From positions 33,921-97,920 of the forward strand of contig CALWID010000003.1 of assembly GCA_944380635.1 (NCBI GenBank): a stretch of DNA of 64,000 bases. Reading direction: 5' to 3'. Below the pieces are notes generated by a model, which did not search any database, had not been told where the DNA came from, and worked only from the letters and a program-made list of their open reading frames with translations. Source of the DNA: an uncultured Eubacterium sp. Its GTDB lineage: Bacteria; Bacillota; Clostridia; Oscillospirales; Acutalibacteraceae. Each line of letters opens with the position of its first letter. Position 1 is the first letter of the stretch. This document shows positions 44,306 through 54,657 of this stretch, in pieces. The position numbers and the translations under genes are program-made.

Positions 44306-45391
44306 TCAGTCCATATAACCTTCTGCGCAAAGCAGTTCTGCAAGAAGTACCGCGCCGCCGGCAGCGCCGCGCAGTGTGTTGTGGGAAAGGCATACAAATT
44401 TATATTGATACTGAGTATCTTCTCTGAGTCTGCCGATTGAAATAGCCATTCCGTTTTCAAGCATTCTTTCTGATTTTATCTGAGGTCTGTCATCCTCTTC
44501 AAAATAATGTAAAAACTGCTTAGGAGCAGACGGAAGTTCAAGTTCTTGAGCGCGACCTTTGAAATTTTTCCAAATTTCTTTCATTTCGTCCATAGATGGT
44601 TTTTTCTCAAAATTTACAAATACAGCGCCGAGGTGGCCGTTTGAAACAGGTACTCTGATGCACTGAGCCGTAAAATTCGGTTTATCCGCAAGTTTAATTT
44701 CATCTCCGTCAATTTTACCCCAAAGTTTAAGCGGCTCTCTTTCACTTTTTTCTTCTTCGCCGCCGATATAAGGGATAACATTATCTATCATTTCCGGCCA
44801 AGTTTGAAAAGTTTTGCCTGCTCCGCTAATAGCCTGGTATGTGCATACAAGCACATCTTTTACTCCGAATTTATTGTGCAGTGGGAAAAGAGCGGGCACA
44901 TAAGACTGAAGCGAGCAGTTTGATTTAACCGCAATAAATCCGCGTTTTGTTCCGAGGCGTTTTCTCTGCGCCGGAATTATTCCTATATGTTCCGCGTTAA
45001 GTTCAGGAACTACCATCGGCACATCAGGAGTAAAGCGGTTTGCGCTGTTGTTTGAAACAACGGGGCACTCGTGTTTTGCATATTCCTCTTCAAGTTTTTT
45101 AATCTCATCTTTTTTCATATCAACAGCGCAGAAAACAAAATCAACTTCAGAAGTGATTTTATCAATATCCGCTGTTGCGTCCCTGACAATCATATCTTTA
45201 ACTTTTTCGGGAATATCGGTATCCATACACCATTTTTTGCCAACTGCGTCTTCATACCTTTTTCCCGCAGACCTTGCTGATGCTGCAAGGCTTGTGATAT
45301 TAAACCATGGGTGGTTTGCAAGCAGCGTAATAAAGCGCTGGCCTACCATTCCCGTAGCGCCTACTACGCCAACATTGTATTGCTTTGCCAT
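44306..45391 (-). CDS. asd: Aspartate-semialdehyde dehydrogenase, archaeal/fungal-type branch
   Basis: The 361-aa enzyme reduces aspartyl phosphate to the semialdehyde. It has the N-terminal VGVVGATGMVGQRF, catalytic Cys in VKSNCSLQSYVP, and CTYQAISGAGKTFQTW. The longer insertions and SNNSANRF are typical of the archaeal/yeast-like branch rather than the E. coli type. ATG 45391 follows AGGAGAATC; longer frames lack a ribosome site. It is the first gene of asd-dapA-dapB. No lysine riboswitch is visible in the roughly 110-bp upstream gap. Confidence 0.95.
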   Translation of the reverse strand: MAKQYNVGVVGATGMVGQRFITLLANHPWFNITSLAASARSAGKRYEDAVGKKWCMDTDIPEKVKDMIVRDATADIDKITSEVDFVFCAVDMKKDEIKKLEEEYAKHECPVVSNNSANRFTPDVPMVVPELNAEHIGIIPAQRKRLGTKRGFIAVKSNCSLQSYVPALFPLHNKFGVKDVLVCTYQAISGAGKTFQTWPEMIDNVIPYIGGEEEKSEREPLKLWGKIDGDEIKLADKPNFTAQCIRVPVSNGHLGAVFVNFEKKPSMDEMKEIWKNFKGRAQELELPSAPKQFLHYFEEDDRPQIKSERMLENGMAISIGRLREDTQYQYKFVCLSHNTLRGAAGGAVLLAELLCAEGYMD

Positions 45392-45531
45392 AATGATTCT
45401 CCTATCTGATATAAAATAATTCTTGTAAAAACAAATACAATAGAATATAATATTAAGCGGCATTTGCCATATCTTTATGATATAATATCACTTATTATAT
45501 ATATATGTCAAACAAAAATTACGGAGACTTT

Positions 45532-47699
<2,168 letters not shown>

Positions 47700-47706
47700 A
47701 AAGTTC

Positions 47707-47735
47707 TTGCAATTTTTTAATAATGTCTATATAAT
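47707..47735 (+). promoter_or_regulatory. Sigma-A promoter of yajC
   Basis: TTGCAA (47707-47712), 17-bp spacer, TATAAT (47730-47735), 36 bp before the yajC ATG. Confidence 0.8.
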
Positions 47736-47771
47736 ATAAATCACTGTTAGTAAAATTTGGAGGTCATTTTA

Positions 47772-48239
47772 ATGTTAGAAACCTTACTTCAGTTGTCATC
47801 AGGCGCCGCTTCAGGCTCAACAAGCGGAACAGGTAATTCTTATTCCTTTATAATTCTTATGGTTGTTTTGCTTGTGGTTATGTATTTTGTTACAGTTCGT
47901 CCGCAAAGAAAGCGCCAGAAAGAAGAACAGGAAATGAGAAATTCGCTTGAAATCGGCGATGAAATCATTACTATCGGCGGTATCGTAGGAAAAGTTGTAA
48001 CCATCAGAGAAGAAGACCTTGTTATTGAAACCGGCGCAGACAGAACTAAAATGAAAATTCAGCGCTGGGCAGTCAATACTAATAAGACTAAGATGGAGCA
48101 GCACAAAAAAGAAGTTGAGGCTGCTAAAGAAGCCGCTAAAAAGAAAAAAGAAGAAAAAGCCGCTGCAAAAGGCAAAGCTGTTAAAGGCAAAACCGAAAAA
48201 GCGGAAGATAAGGCTGAAACAGCAGAAGACAAAAAATAA
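47772..48239 (+). CDS. yajC: Preprotein translocase accessory subunit YajC
   Basis: This 155-aa single-pass protein associates with SecDF. It has a short N-terminal external part rich in Ser/Gly, a transmembrane helix (about 25-45), then VRPQRKRQKEEQEM and the IGDEIITIGGIVGKV beta domain. The long Lys/Ala/Glu C-terminal tail (about 110-155) is low-complexity. ATG 47772 follows GGAGGTC; the longer frame starts within the ribosome site. Confidence 0.93.
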   Translation: MLETLLQLSSGAASGSTSGTGNSYSFIILMVVLLVVMYFVTVRPQRKRQKEEQEMRNSLEIGDEIITIGGIVGKVVTIREEDLVIETGADRTKMKIQRWAVNTNKTKMEQHKKEVEAAKEAAKKKKEEKAAAKGKAVKGKTEKAEDKAETAEDKK

Positions 48240-48271
48240 TTTTGTTTCATATTTAAAAGTAATAAAAAATT

Positions 48272-48315
48272 ACTCCTTTGAATATCCTTTAATGGATAAG
48301 CAAAGGAGTTTTTTT
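48272..48315 (+). terminator. Terminator hairpin that contains the next gene's ribosome site
   Basis: ACTCCTTTG (48272-48280) pairs with CAAAGGAGT (48301-48309). Inside it, TATCC (48283-48287) pairs with GGATA (48294-48298). Seven T (48309-48315) run straight into the ATG at 48316. The 3' arm is the Shine-Dalgarno sequence AAAGGAG, so termination and ribosome binding compete for the same bases. Confidence 0.8.
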
Positions 48316-48720
48316 ATGAAAAAAATCAAATCTTCACTTGATAAAAAATTACTTGTAACTTTTATTATTAAATCTGTATTTTTCTCTGCGCTTTTCTGCG
48401 CGGTATTTTCTGCGATAATTTCCGCCGCTTTTTATAAACTTGATATTAGTTTTGAGTCCTCAGAATATTTTTCTGCCGCCGTAATGGTGATTAGCGCCGC
48501 TCTTACAGGATTTATATGCTCGTCATCTTTCAAAAACAGCGGCTTTTTGGTTGGCGCTGTATCATCTTTGCCCCTCATTCTTTTTTCGTTCATTAACTTA
48601 ATAGTAAATCACAACACCGTATGGCTGTTTTTTGTTAAATTTGCGCTCGCAATAATTTTTTCCGGTTTGGCGGGCATTTATTCTGTTAAAAAATCAAAGA
48701 AGATAAGGGTTAAAAAATGA
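48316..48720 (+). CDS. TIGR04086-type small membrane protein
   Basis: The 134-aa protein has four hydrophobic helices: after MKKIKSSLDKKLLVTF, then AAVMVISAALTGFICS, SGFLVGAVSSLPLILF and FVKFALAIIFSGLAG. The SSSFKNSGFLVGA region fits the TIGR04086/YrzE family, of unknown function and often near yajC-secDF or sporulation genes. Expression may be limited by the hairpin that holds its ribosome site. It overlaps spoIIM by 4 bp. Confidence 0.8.
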   Translation: MKKIKSSLDKKLLVTFIIKSVFFSALFCAVFSAIISAAFYKLDISFESSEYFSAAVMVISAALTGFICSSSFKNSGFLVGAVSSLPLILFSFINLIVNHNTVWLFFVKFALAIIFSGLAGIYSVKKSKKIRVKK

Positions 48721-49361
48721 AAAATACAGAAACAGTTAATAAAAGTTTGCTGAAATCTGAAAATGACGGCAAAAAGCCTGAAAAAAAGAGTTTATATGAA
48801 TTTTTTACTGAGTATAAAACAGTGATTTATTCATCGCTGTTTTTTGCCGCCGGTTTACTTTGCGGTGCGCTGTTATATAAAAATTGCAGAACTGATACTC
48901 TTGATGAGATAATAAAATCCGCTGCCGGAAATGATTTTATAAATCTTTTCATAAATAATCTGGGATTTTATTTTTTTGTGTTTGCATTAACCGTATTGCT
49001 TGGAATTTGTTTGGTAGGTTTTCCAATTATAAATGCCGTGCCTCTGATTATAGGCGTTCAGGCAGGCCTTGAAATCGCATATTATTACCTTAATTTCGGC
49101 TTTAAAGGCTTTGGTTACACCTTGCTTATGATAGCGCCGTTTGTTTGCTCTTTTCTCACCGTTATTGTTTATACTGTTTCTTTAAGTTCGCAACTCAGCA
49201 GAAAAATATATAACTTAACAGTTGGCAAAAGTGAAAACTCAGAAAAAATAGATTATAAAAGTTATATGAAAAAATATCTTTTATATGCTTTGATGACGGT
49301 TGTTGTAGCACTTGTAAACGCAGGAATAACAGCGGCTTTAAGCGGAATCATAGCAATTTAA
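48717..49361 (+). CDS. spoIIM: SpoIIM-like membrane protein
   Basis: The 214-aa protein has a soluble N-terminus and about five membrane helices. Helix pairs ICLVGFPIINAVPLIIGVQAG and APFVCSFLTVIV match the SpoIIM/DUF95 topology. In Bacillus, SpoIIM is part of the DMP complex that thins septal peptidoglycan during engulfment. In Bacillus spoIIM also lies near a xer recombinase gene, as here. It overlaps the xer gene tail-to-tail by 4 bp. Confidence 0.78.
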   Translation: MKNTETVNKSLLKSENDGKKPEKKSLYEFFTEYKTVIYSSLFFAAGLLCGALLYKNCRTDTLDEIIKSAAGNDFINLFINNLGFYFFVFALTVLLGICLVGFPIINAVPLIIGVQAGLEIAYYYLNFGFKGFGYTLLMIAPFVCSFLTVIVYTVSLSSQLSRKIYNLTVGKSENSEKIDYKSYMKKYLLYALMTVVVALVNAGITAALSGIIAI

Positions 49362-50332
49362 TTTTTAGGCGTTTCGCTGTTCAGCGGGTTGGATGCGATT
49401 GCTTTTTTAGCTGCGTCGGCAGTGGTGTGCGTATAAATTTCTGTTGTGCCTAAATTTTCATGCCCCAAAACTTCTTTCAGCAGCAGCAAATCAACATTTC
49501 CGTACTGATACATAAGAGTTGCCGCCGTGTGCCTTAATTTATGAACGGACAGGCCTCTGTCTCCAAGCCCCGCTTTATCAAGATTAGTATATACAATATG
49601 CTGAACGGTTTTTGGACTTATGCGTTTATTTCTGCTGCTAAGGAAAAGCGCTTTATCCTTAACTCCGTCGTGCGGGCGTTTTTTCATATATGCCGCAATA
49701 GCGTTAATACAGGCGTTATTCAAATATATAACTCGTTCTTTATTTCCTTTTCCGGTAATAACAAGGCTGCCGTCGTCCTTAATATCGTTGTAATCAATGG
49801 AAACAAGTTCAGCAAGCCTCATTCCGCAGTTTAAAAATAAAGTTATTATTGCGTAATCTCTTTCTTTATAAGGCCCGTCAATTACAGAAAGCAGTTTTTC
49901 AGCCTCCTCCAAAGTTAAATATTTCGGCAGAGATTTTTTTGTTTTTGGAATATCAAGATTTTTCATCGGATTAGTTTCAAGTAATCCCAAGTTATCCGTT
50001 AAGTAAATAAAAAATCTTCTTATGGAGATAACCCTGCGGGCGCGCGTTGTTTCATTATTTTTGCGCTCGTTTTTTAAGTAAATAAGATATGCGTATGCGT
50101 CATTCAGAGTTATTTTTTTTATAAAATCTATATCAATAGGGGATAAGTCCACTTCCTCATCAGGAGTGTCTTTTTCAGTAAGTCCCTTATGCTTTGCCAT
50201 ATACCTGAAAAAAGTGCGCAGGTCGGACGCATATTCAATTACAGAAAGTTCCGAATGACCCTTAATGGCTTCCAGATACATAAGATATTGCTGAACAAGC
50301 GCGGGCAGTTGCGTGAATTCTTCTTTTCTCAT
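49358..50332 (-). CDS. xerC: Tyrosine site-specific recombinase (XerC/XerD type)
   Basis: In this 324-aa protein an N-terminal SAM-like core-binding domain (about 10-110) is followed by a catalytic domain with all active-site residues: CGMRLAELV (Arg I), GKGNKERV (Lys), HKLRHTAATL (His-x-x-Arg), LGHENLGTTEIYTH (His and nucleophilic Tyr). It probably resolves chromosome dimers at dif. Whether it is called XerC or XerD cannot be settled by eye. The start is ATG 50332 with GGTGAT before it. Confidence 0.9.
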   Translation of the reverse strand: MRKEEFTQLPALVQQYLMYLEAIKGHSELSVIEYASDLRTFFRYMAKHKGLTEKDTPDEEVDLSPIDIDFIKKITLNDAYAYLIYLKNERKNNETTRARRVISIRRFFIYLTDNLGLLETNPMKNLDIPKTKKSLPKYLTLEEAEKLLSVIDGPYKERDYAIITLFLNCGMRLAELVSIDYNDIKDDGSLVITGKGNKERVIYLNNACINAIAAYMKKRPHDGVKDKALFLSSRNKRISPKTVQHIVYTNLDKAGLGDRGLSVHKLRHTAATLMYQYGNVDLLLLKEVLGHENLGTTEIYTHTTADAAKKAIASNPLNSETPKN

Positions 50333-50344
50333 ATTAATCACCAT

Positions 50345-50986
50345 GGCTTTCCGTGAAACAGTTTCACAAAATAATTAAATATATAAAACAGGGGATAAAC
50401 ATATATTCCTTTGCGGATTATATTGAAATTTAATAAACTAATTACGCTTAAACTTGGAGTAATAATGTTTAATCCGATTATTTAAAGATATATAAAATTA
50501 CACTTACTTTATTTAAGACTTTTGATAAAATAAAAATTGATATTGATTATTTTTTGTAAAATTAAACTTATCAGGAGTTGATTATGGTTAAAACAAAGAT
50601 TATGATATAAGGTGTTTATATAATTAATAAAATTATTGATTGCAAGATTTATTTGTTTATTTTAATTTAAAGAGCATAAGAGCACTATCTTTTAAATTAT
50701 TATGCAAACTATTATAAACAGAAAAGATGAATTTATAAAATTAAAGTTTATCGTAGAGCCTTGTTTTAAGCCAAAAAACCTATACGGCTGATATTTGAAA
50801 TAATCTATTTAAAACTCCCCTAAATTGCACAAAACATTTATTTTGTATAATTGTATCAATTTTCAAGTGCCCTGTCAAGAGCAGTGATAAAATTAATACG
50901 GCTTTATTTCATAACTTTGAAATTAAATTAAAACAAGTGATTTAGATAAATAAAACGCAGCCGTTTATGATTGGCTGCGTTTTATA
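50345..50986. other. Gene-free AT-rich region between xer and radA
   Basis: About 640 bp carry no credible gene. They contain a 9-codon frame with a good ribosome site (CAGGAG, ATG 50584 to TAA 50610) on the plus strand that leads nowhere. A TTATGCAAACT segment (50700-50710) resembles one arm of a dif site. The radA terminator is at 50951. It may be degraded coding sequence. Confidence 0.55.
50951..50984 (-). terminator. Intrinsic terminator of radA
   Basis: TAAAACGCAGCC (50951-50962) and GGCTGCGTTTTA (50973-50984), loop GTTTATGATT. It is symmetric enough to act in both directions. Confidence 0.9.
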
Positions 50987-52360
50987 TTATTCTGTTATTG
51001 CATTGAATGCTTCTCGTACTGAGCGAACAGGTATTATATCGGCTGATACTTTTAAATTTTTAGAAAGACCTTTATAGTTATGAAACGGTATTATACATTT
51101 ATCAAAACCAAGGCGTATTGATTCTGATATACGCTGTTCGCAATTATTTACTGCGCGAATCTCCCCTGCCAGACCTATTTCACCAAATGCGATAATATTA
51201 TCTTTTACTACAATATCTTTAAGTGATGAAACAAGCGCCATAGCAACAGTTAAATCGGCGGCGGGTTCATCAAGGCGAAGTCCTCCTATTACATTAATAT
51301 AAGTATCCATTGAATTAAAGTAGTATCCTGCTCTTTTTTCAAGCACAGCAAGAATCATTGCCATTCTGTTATAATCAAACCCTGTGCTCATTCTGCGCGG
51401 AGTTCCGAATCCGGTTGCAGTAACAAGTCCTTGTACTTCCGCAAGAATCGGCCTTGAGCCTTCCATAACGCAGGCAACGCAAGTTCCGCTCACATTTTTC
51501 GGTCTGCCGGAGAGCATTAATAAGGACGGGTTTTCTACTTCCTGCAAACCGTTTTGTTTCATCTCAAAAACGCCTATTTCATTTGTTGAACCAAAACGGT
51601 TTTTTACACCTCTAAGTATTCTGTAAGAATAATTGCGTTCTCCTTCGAAATAAAGAACTGTGTCCACAATATGCTCAAGAACTTTAGGCCCGGCTATTGC
51701 TCCGTCTTTATTAACATGGCCAACAACTAATATAGGAATTTCAAGGGATTTTGCAAGATGCATTAAAATATTTGTGCATTCGCGGACTTGAGTAATTGAA
51801 CCTGCTGTTGATGATATTTCATCATAAACCATAGTCTGTATAGAATCTATTATAACCACATCCGGTTTGTCCGTCTTTATGGTTTCTACTATTACTCCAA
51901 TATCGGTTTCTGCCAAAATGCCCAAATTTTCCGTTGTAACGCCAAGCCTGCCGGCGCGCAGTTTTATCTGACTTGCCGATTCTTCGCCGCTTACATAAAG
52001 CACTTTTCTTGATTTTCCGAGATGCTCACATATCTGCAGCAGTATGGTCGATTTGCCTATTCCCGGGTCTCCGCTTATAAGAACAAGGCTTCCAATTACT
52101 ATTCCGCCTCCGAGAACTCTGTCAAACTCAGAAACGCCTGTTGAAATTCTGCGTTCAATATCTCCGCTTATTTCACTCAGGCGCATAACTTTTGCCGAAT
52201 ATGAGCCGCTCTTTCTGCTTTTTGTACCGCCCGGCGACACACTGTTTATCTGCTGCTCGTTCATAGTGTTCCATTCGCCGCATCCGGGGCATTTGCCGTA
52301 CCATTTGGCGCTTTCATACCCGCATTCTGAGCACACATAAAGTGATTTTGCTTTTGCCAT
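50987..52360 (-). CDS. radA: DNA repair protein RadA
   Basis: This 457-aa RecA-like branch-migration helicase has an N-terminal zinc finger (CSECG ... CPGCGEW), Walker A GDPGIGKST, the diagnostic KNRFGSTNE motif, and a C-terminal Lon-like domain (about 290-455). Its length is normal. It ends at the strong hairpin at 50951. Confidence 0.97.
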   Translation of the reverse strand: MAKAKSLYVCSECGYESAKWYGKCPGCGEWNTMNEQQINSVSPGGTKSRKSGSYSAKVMRLSEISGDIERRISTGVSEFDRVLGGGIVIGSLVLISGDPGIGKSTILLQICEHLGKSRKVLYVSGEESASQIKLRAGRLGVTTENLGILAETDIGVIVETIKTDKPDVVIIDSIQTMVYDEISSTAGSITQVRECTNILMHLAKSLEIPILVVGHVNKDGAIAGPKVLEHIVDTVLYFEGERNYSYRILRGVKNRFGSTNEIGVFEMKQNGLQEVENPSLLMLSGRPKNVSGTCVACVMEGSRPILAEVQGLVTATGFGTPRRMSTGFDYNRMAMILAVLEKRAGYYFNSMDTYINVIGGLRLDEPAADLTVAMALVSSLKDIVVKDNIIAFGEIGLAGEIRAVNNCEQRISESIRLGFDKCIIPFHNYKGLSKNLKVSADIIPVRSVREAFNAITE

Positions 52361-52412
52361 TTTAACTGCCTTTCCCTTTTGATATAAAATATATCTCTAT
52401 CTTAGATTTCTG

Positions 52413-53111
52413 TTAATATATTCCTTCGTTTATGTACTGAGTTATTCCAAGCGTTATCGCGCAGGCAAGCCGCTTTCTGTATGCTGATGATTCAAGATTT
52501 GCAACTTCACCCGGATTGCTCATAAAACCGCATTCAACCATAACTGACGGAACTTGAGCCTTATACAGAATATAATAACTGTCGTCAGATTGTTTATTGC
52601 TTCTTGTGTTGTTAGGCTGAATGAACATTTTAGTGTTGTTCAGGATATTATCTGCAAGTTTTTTGCTTGAATCAATATTTGCCGTATACCAAACCTGCAT
52701 TCCCCATTCGTTAGGGTCCTCAAAATGATTTTGATGAATTGAAACAAGAACTGCATTATCTATGCTGTTTACATAATCAAGCCTGTTATATAGGTCTGAT
52801 TTACTTCTGTCTATCCCGTTAGGGTAAAATTCGCTGTCATCTTCTCTGATAAGTTTGCAGTTTATTCCGCAGATGTTTAAAAAATCATAAAGATTCAGCG
52901 CGATTGCAAGGTTTATATCTTTTTCTAAAGTGCCGTTTGCGGAGGAAGTACCTGCGTCAACACCGCCGTGCCCGGCGTCTATTACTATGCATTTGTTTCC
53001 TGTTTTCGTTTCGTAGTTAACCGCTTTTTTATCAGTAAAAACGCTGTTTAAGCATATACAGGATACAAATGTAAATATCAAAACAAATAAAATTATCAGC
53101 GATTTTTTCAT
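52413..53111 (-). CDS. cwlD: N-acetylmuramoyl-L-alanine amidase, CwlD type
   Basis: The 232-aa Amidase_3 enzyme carries an N-terminal signal or anchor helix. Zinc-site motifs: DAGHGGVDAG, EKDINLAIAL, SIHQNHF and MVECGFMSNPGE (catalytic Glu). The short length without cell-wall-binding repeats matches CwlD, which with PdaA makes muramic lactam in the spore cortex. A germination role is inferred from similarity and from the other sporulation genes nearby. Confidence 0.88.
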   Translation of the reverse strand: MKKSLIILFVLIFTFVSCICLNSVFTDKKAVNYETKTGNKCIVIDAGHGGVDAGTSSANGTLEKDINLAIALNLYDFLNICGINCKLIREDDSEFYPNGIDRSKSDLYNRLDYVNSIDNAVLVSIHQNHFEDPNEWGMQVWYTANIDSSKKLADNILNNTKMFIQPNNTRSNKQSDDSYYILYKAQVPSVMVECGFMSNPGEVANLESSAYRKRLACAITLGITQYINEGIY

Positions 53112-53234
53112 AATACCACCAATAATTTCTATGCATAATTATATATTAAATAACATTAACTTTCAATAAATTATTGCAAAAATCGGCTTATACGGCTATA
53201 ATTTAATAAAATTTATTTTGTGGTGGTAATTTTT

Positions 53235-54197
53235 ATGAAAATTGTTAACCTGGACGGTTATACAACCAATCCCGGCGACCTCAGTTGGGAATTTTTAAAT
53301 AAATATTCAGATGATGTAACCGTGTATGATAGAACTTCACCTGAGGAAGTCCTAAGCCGTGCTAAAGGCGCTGATATTCTTATAATCAACAAAACTGTAT
53401 TGAATTCTGATTTGTTAAAAAAACTTTCTCCTCAACTTAAATATGTGGGATTACAGTCCACCGGATATAATGTTGTAGACCTTGAAACCGCAACAAAACT
53501 CGGAATAACCGTTTGCAATATTCCATCTTATTCAACTAACGCAGTTGCGCAACAGGTTTTTGCTTTTATTCTACATTTTACTAATAAAGTTGAACTTCAT
53601 TCTGACTCAGTACATAATGGCGACTGGTGTTCATGCCCTGATTTTTGTTATACGCTCTCCCCTCTTTCCGAGCTTGACGGAAAAACTTTAGGAATAATAG
53701 GATTTGGCTCAATCGGCAAAAGAGTGGCTGAAATTGCGGACGCTTTCGGTATGAATATTCTTGTAAATTCCCGATCTCCAAAGGATCTTACGGAATTTAA
53801 AAACGCAAAGCAGGTTAATATTGATGAACTGCTGTCAAAGTCTGATTTTGTTAACTGCCACTGCCCTCTTACCCCGTCAACAGAAAAACTTATCAACGCA
53901 GATTCTCTTTCTAAAATGAAAAACAGCGCCGTTTTAATTAATACTTCCCGCGGTCCAGTTGTTGACGAAGACGCCCTTGCTGACGCGCTTAACAGCGGAA
54001 AAATTGCGGGCGCGGCACTTGATGTGCTCAAAACAGAGCCTGCAAACGCGGCTAACCCTCTTTTAAAAGCGAAAAATTGCATTATTACGCCGCACATTGC
54101 ATGGGCGGCAAAAGAAACAAGAGCGCGCCTTTTGTCTATTCTTGACAAAAATATTGAGTGTTATCTTAGCGGAAAACCACAAAATAAAGTTAATTAA
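53235..54197 (+). CDS. D-2-hydroxyacid dehydrogenase (glycerate dehydrogenase-like)
   Basis: The 320-aa NAD-dependent enzyme has IIGFGSIGKRVAE (dinucleotide loop), NTSRGPVVDE (catalytic Arg), a Glu about 30 residues on, and ITPHIAWAAKE (catalytic His followed by Trp). The substrate is probably hydroxypyruvate or another small 2-oxoacid and cannot be set from the sequence. ATG 53235 follows GGTGGT. It appears to be a single gene. Confidence 0.9.
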   Translation: MKIVNLDGYTTNPGDLSWEFLNKYSDDVTVYDRTSPEEVLSRAKGADILIINKTVLNSDLLKKLSPQLKYVGLQSTGYNVVDLETATKLGITVCNIPSYSTNAVAQQVFAFILHFTNKVELHSDSVHNGDWCSCPDFCYTLSPLSELDGKTLGIIGFGSIGKRVAEIADAFGMNILVNSRSPKDLTEFKNAKQVNIDELLSKSDFVNCHCPLTPSTEKLINADSLSKMKNSAVLINTSRGPVVDEDALADALNSGKIAGAALDVLKTEPANAANPLLKAKNCIITPHIAWAAKETRARLLSILDKNIECYLSGKPQNKVN

Positions 54198-54199
54198 TA

Positions 54200-54228
54200 T
54201 TGACATTGATTCAGTTTTAATGTATTAT
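54200..54228 (+). promoter_or_regulatory. Sigma-A promoter of the tRNA-Leu genes
   Basis: TTGACA (54200-54205), 17-bp spacer, TATTAT (54223-54228), 12 bp before the first tRNA base. Confidence 0.85.
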
Positions 54229-54239
54229 ATTTTGTGTTC

Positions 54240-54326
54240 GCTGGTGTGGCGAAATCGGCAGACGCAAGGGACTTAAAATCCCTCGGTAGCAATACCGTAC
54301 CGGTTCAAGTCCGGTCACCAGCACCA
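54240..54326 (+). tRNA. tRNA-Leu (anticodon TAA)
   Basis: The class II tRNA has acceptor GCTGGTG/CACCAGC, anticodon loop CTTAAAA giving TAA, a long variable arm (TCGGTAGCAATACCG region), T-arm CGGTTCAAGTCCG, and encoded CCA. Confidence 0.97.
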
Positions 54327-54330
54327 TTAA

Positions 54331-54368
54331 GGGCACCTTCGGCAAGCAACAGTCTTGTTTCGGTGCCC
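54331..54368 (+). other. Hairpin between the two tRNA-Leu genes
   Basis: GGGCACC (54331-54337) pairs with GGTGCCC (54362-54368), with CAAG/CTTG inside. No T-run follows, so it is more likely a processing structure than a terminator. Confidence 0.5.
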
Positions 54369-54372
54369 ATTT

Positions 54373-54459
54373 GCCGGCGTGATGGAATTGGCAGACGTGC
54401 CGGACTCAAAATCCGGTCCTGGCGACAGGGTGCGGGTTCGACCCCCGCCGCCGGCACCA
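54373..54459 (+). tRNA. tRNA-Leu (anticodon CAA)
   Basis: The class II tRNA has acceptor GCCGGCG/CGCCGGC, anticodon loop CTCAAAA giving CAA, a long variable arm, T-arm GCGGGTTCGACCCCCGC, and encoded CCA. It probably shares a transcript with the TAA isoacceptor. Confidence 0.97.
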
Positions 54460-54460
54460 A

Positions 54461-54506
54461 GGCTGAACCTGAACGCAATAAGCGTTTTGGGTTCGGCTTT
54501 TCTTTT
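54461..54506 (+). terminator. Intrinsic terminator after the tRNA-Leu genes
   Basis: GCTGAACC (54462-54469) pairs with GGTTCGGC (54490-54497), with CGC/GCG inside, then TTTTCTTTT. Confidence 0.88.
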
Positions 54507-54657
54507 GCCTTTTTCTGAGTCATATGATTATTTTCCGCAAAATTTAGTCGCTTTTTTTGGAAACTTATAAAAAATATCAAAATACACTTTATTTTATCGG
54601 AAAAATCATTTATTATAGGGCTATAAGAATTATTCTGACAAGAGAGGAGAAACCGTT

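Noticed and set aside
54305-54580. Open frames across the two tRNA-Leu genes on both strands
   Set aside because: They only reflect the GC-rich tRNA sequences; similar spurious proteins are common over tRNAs.
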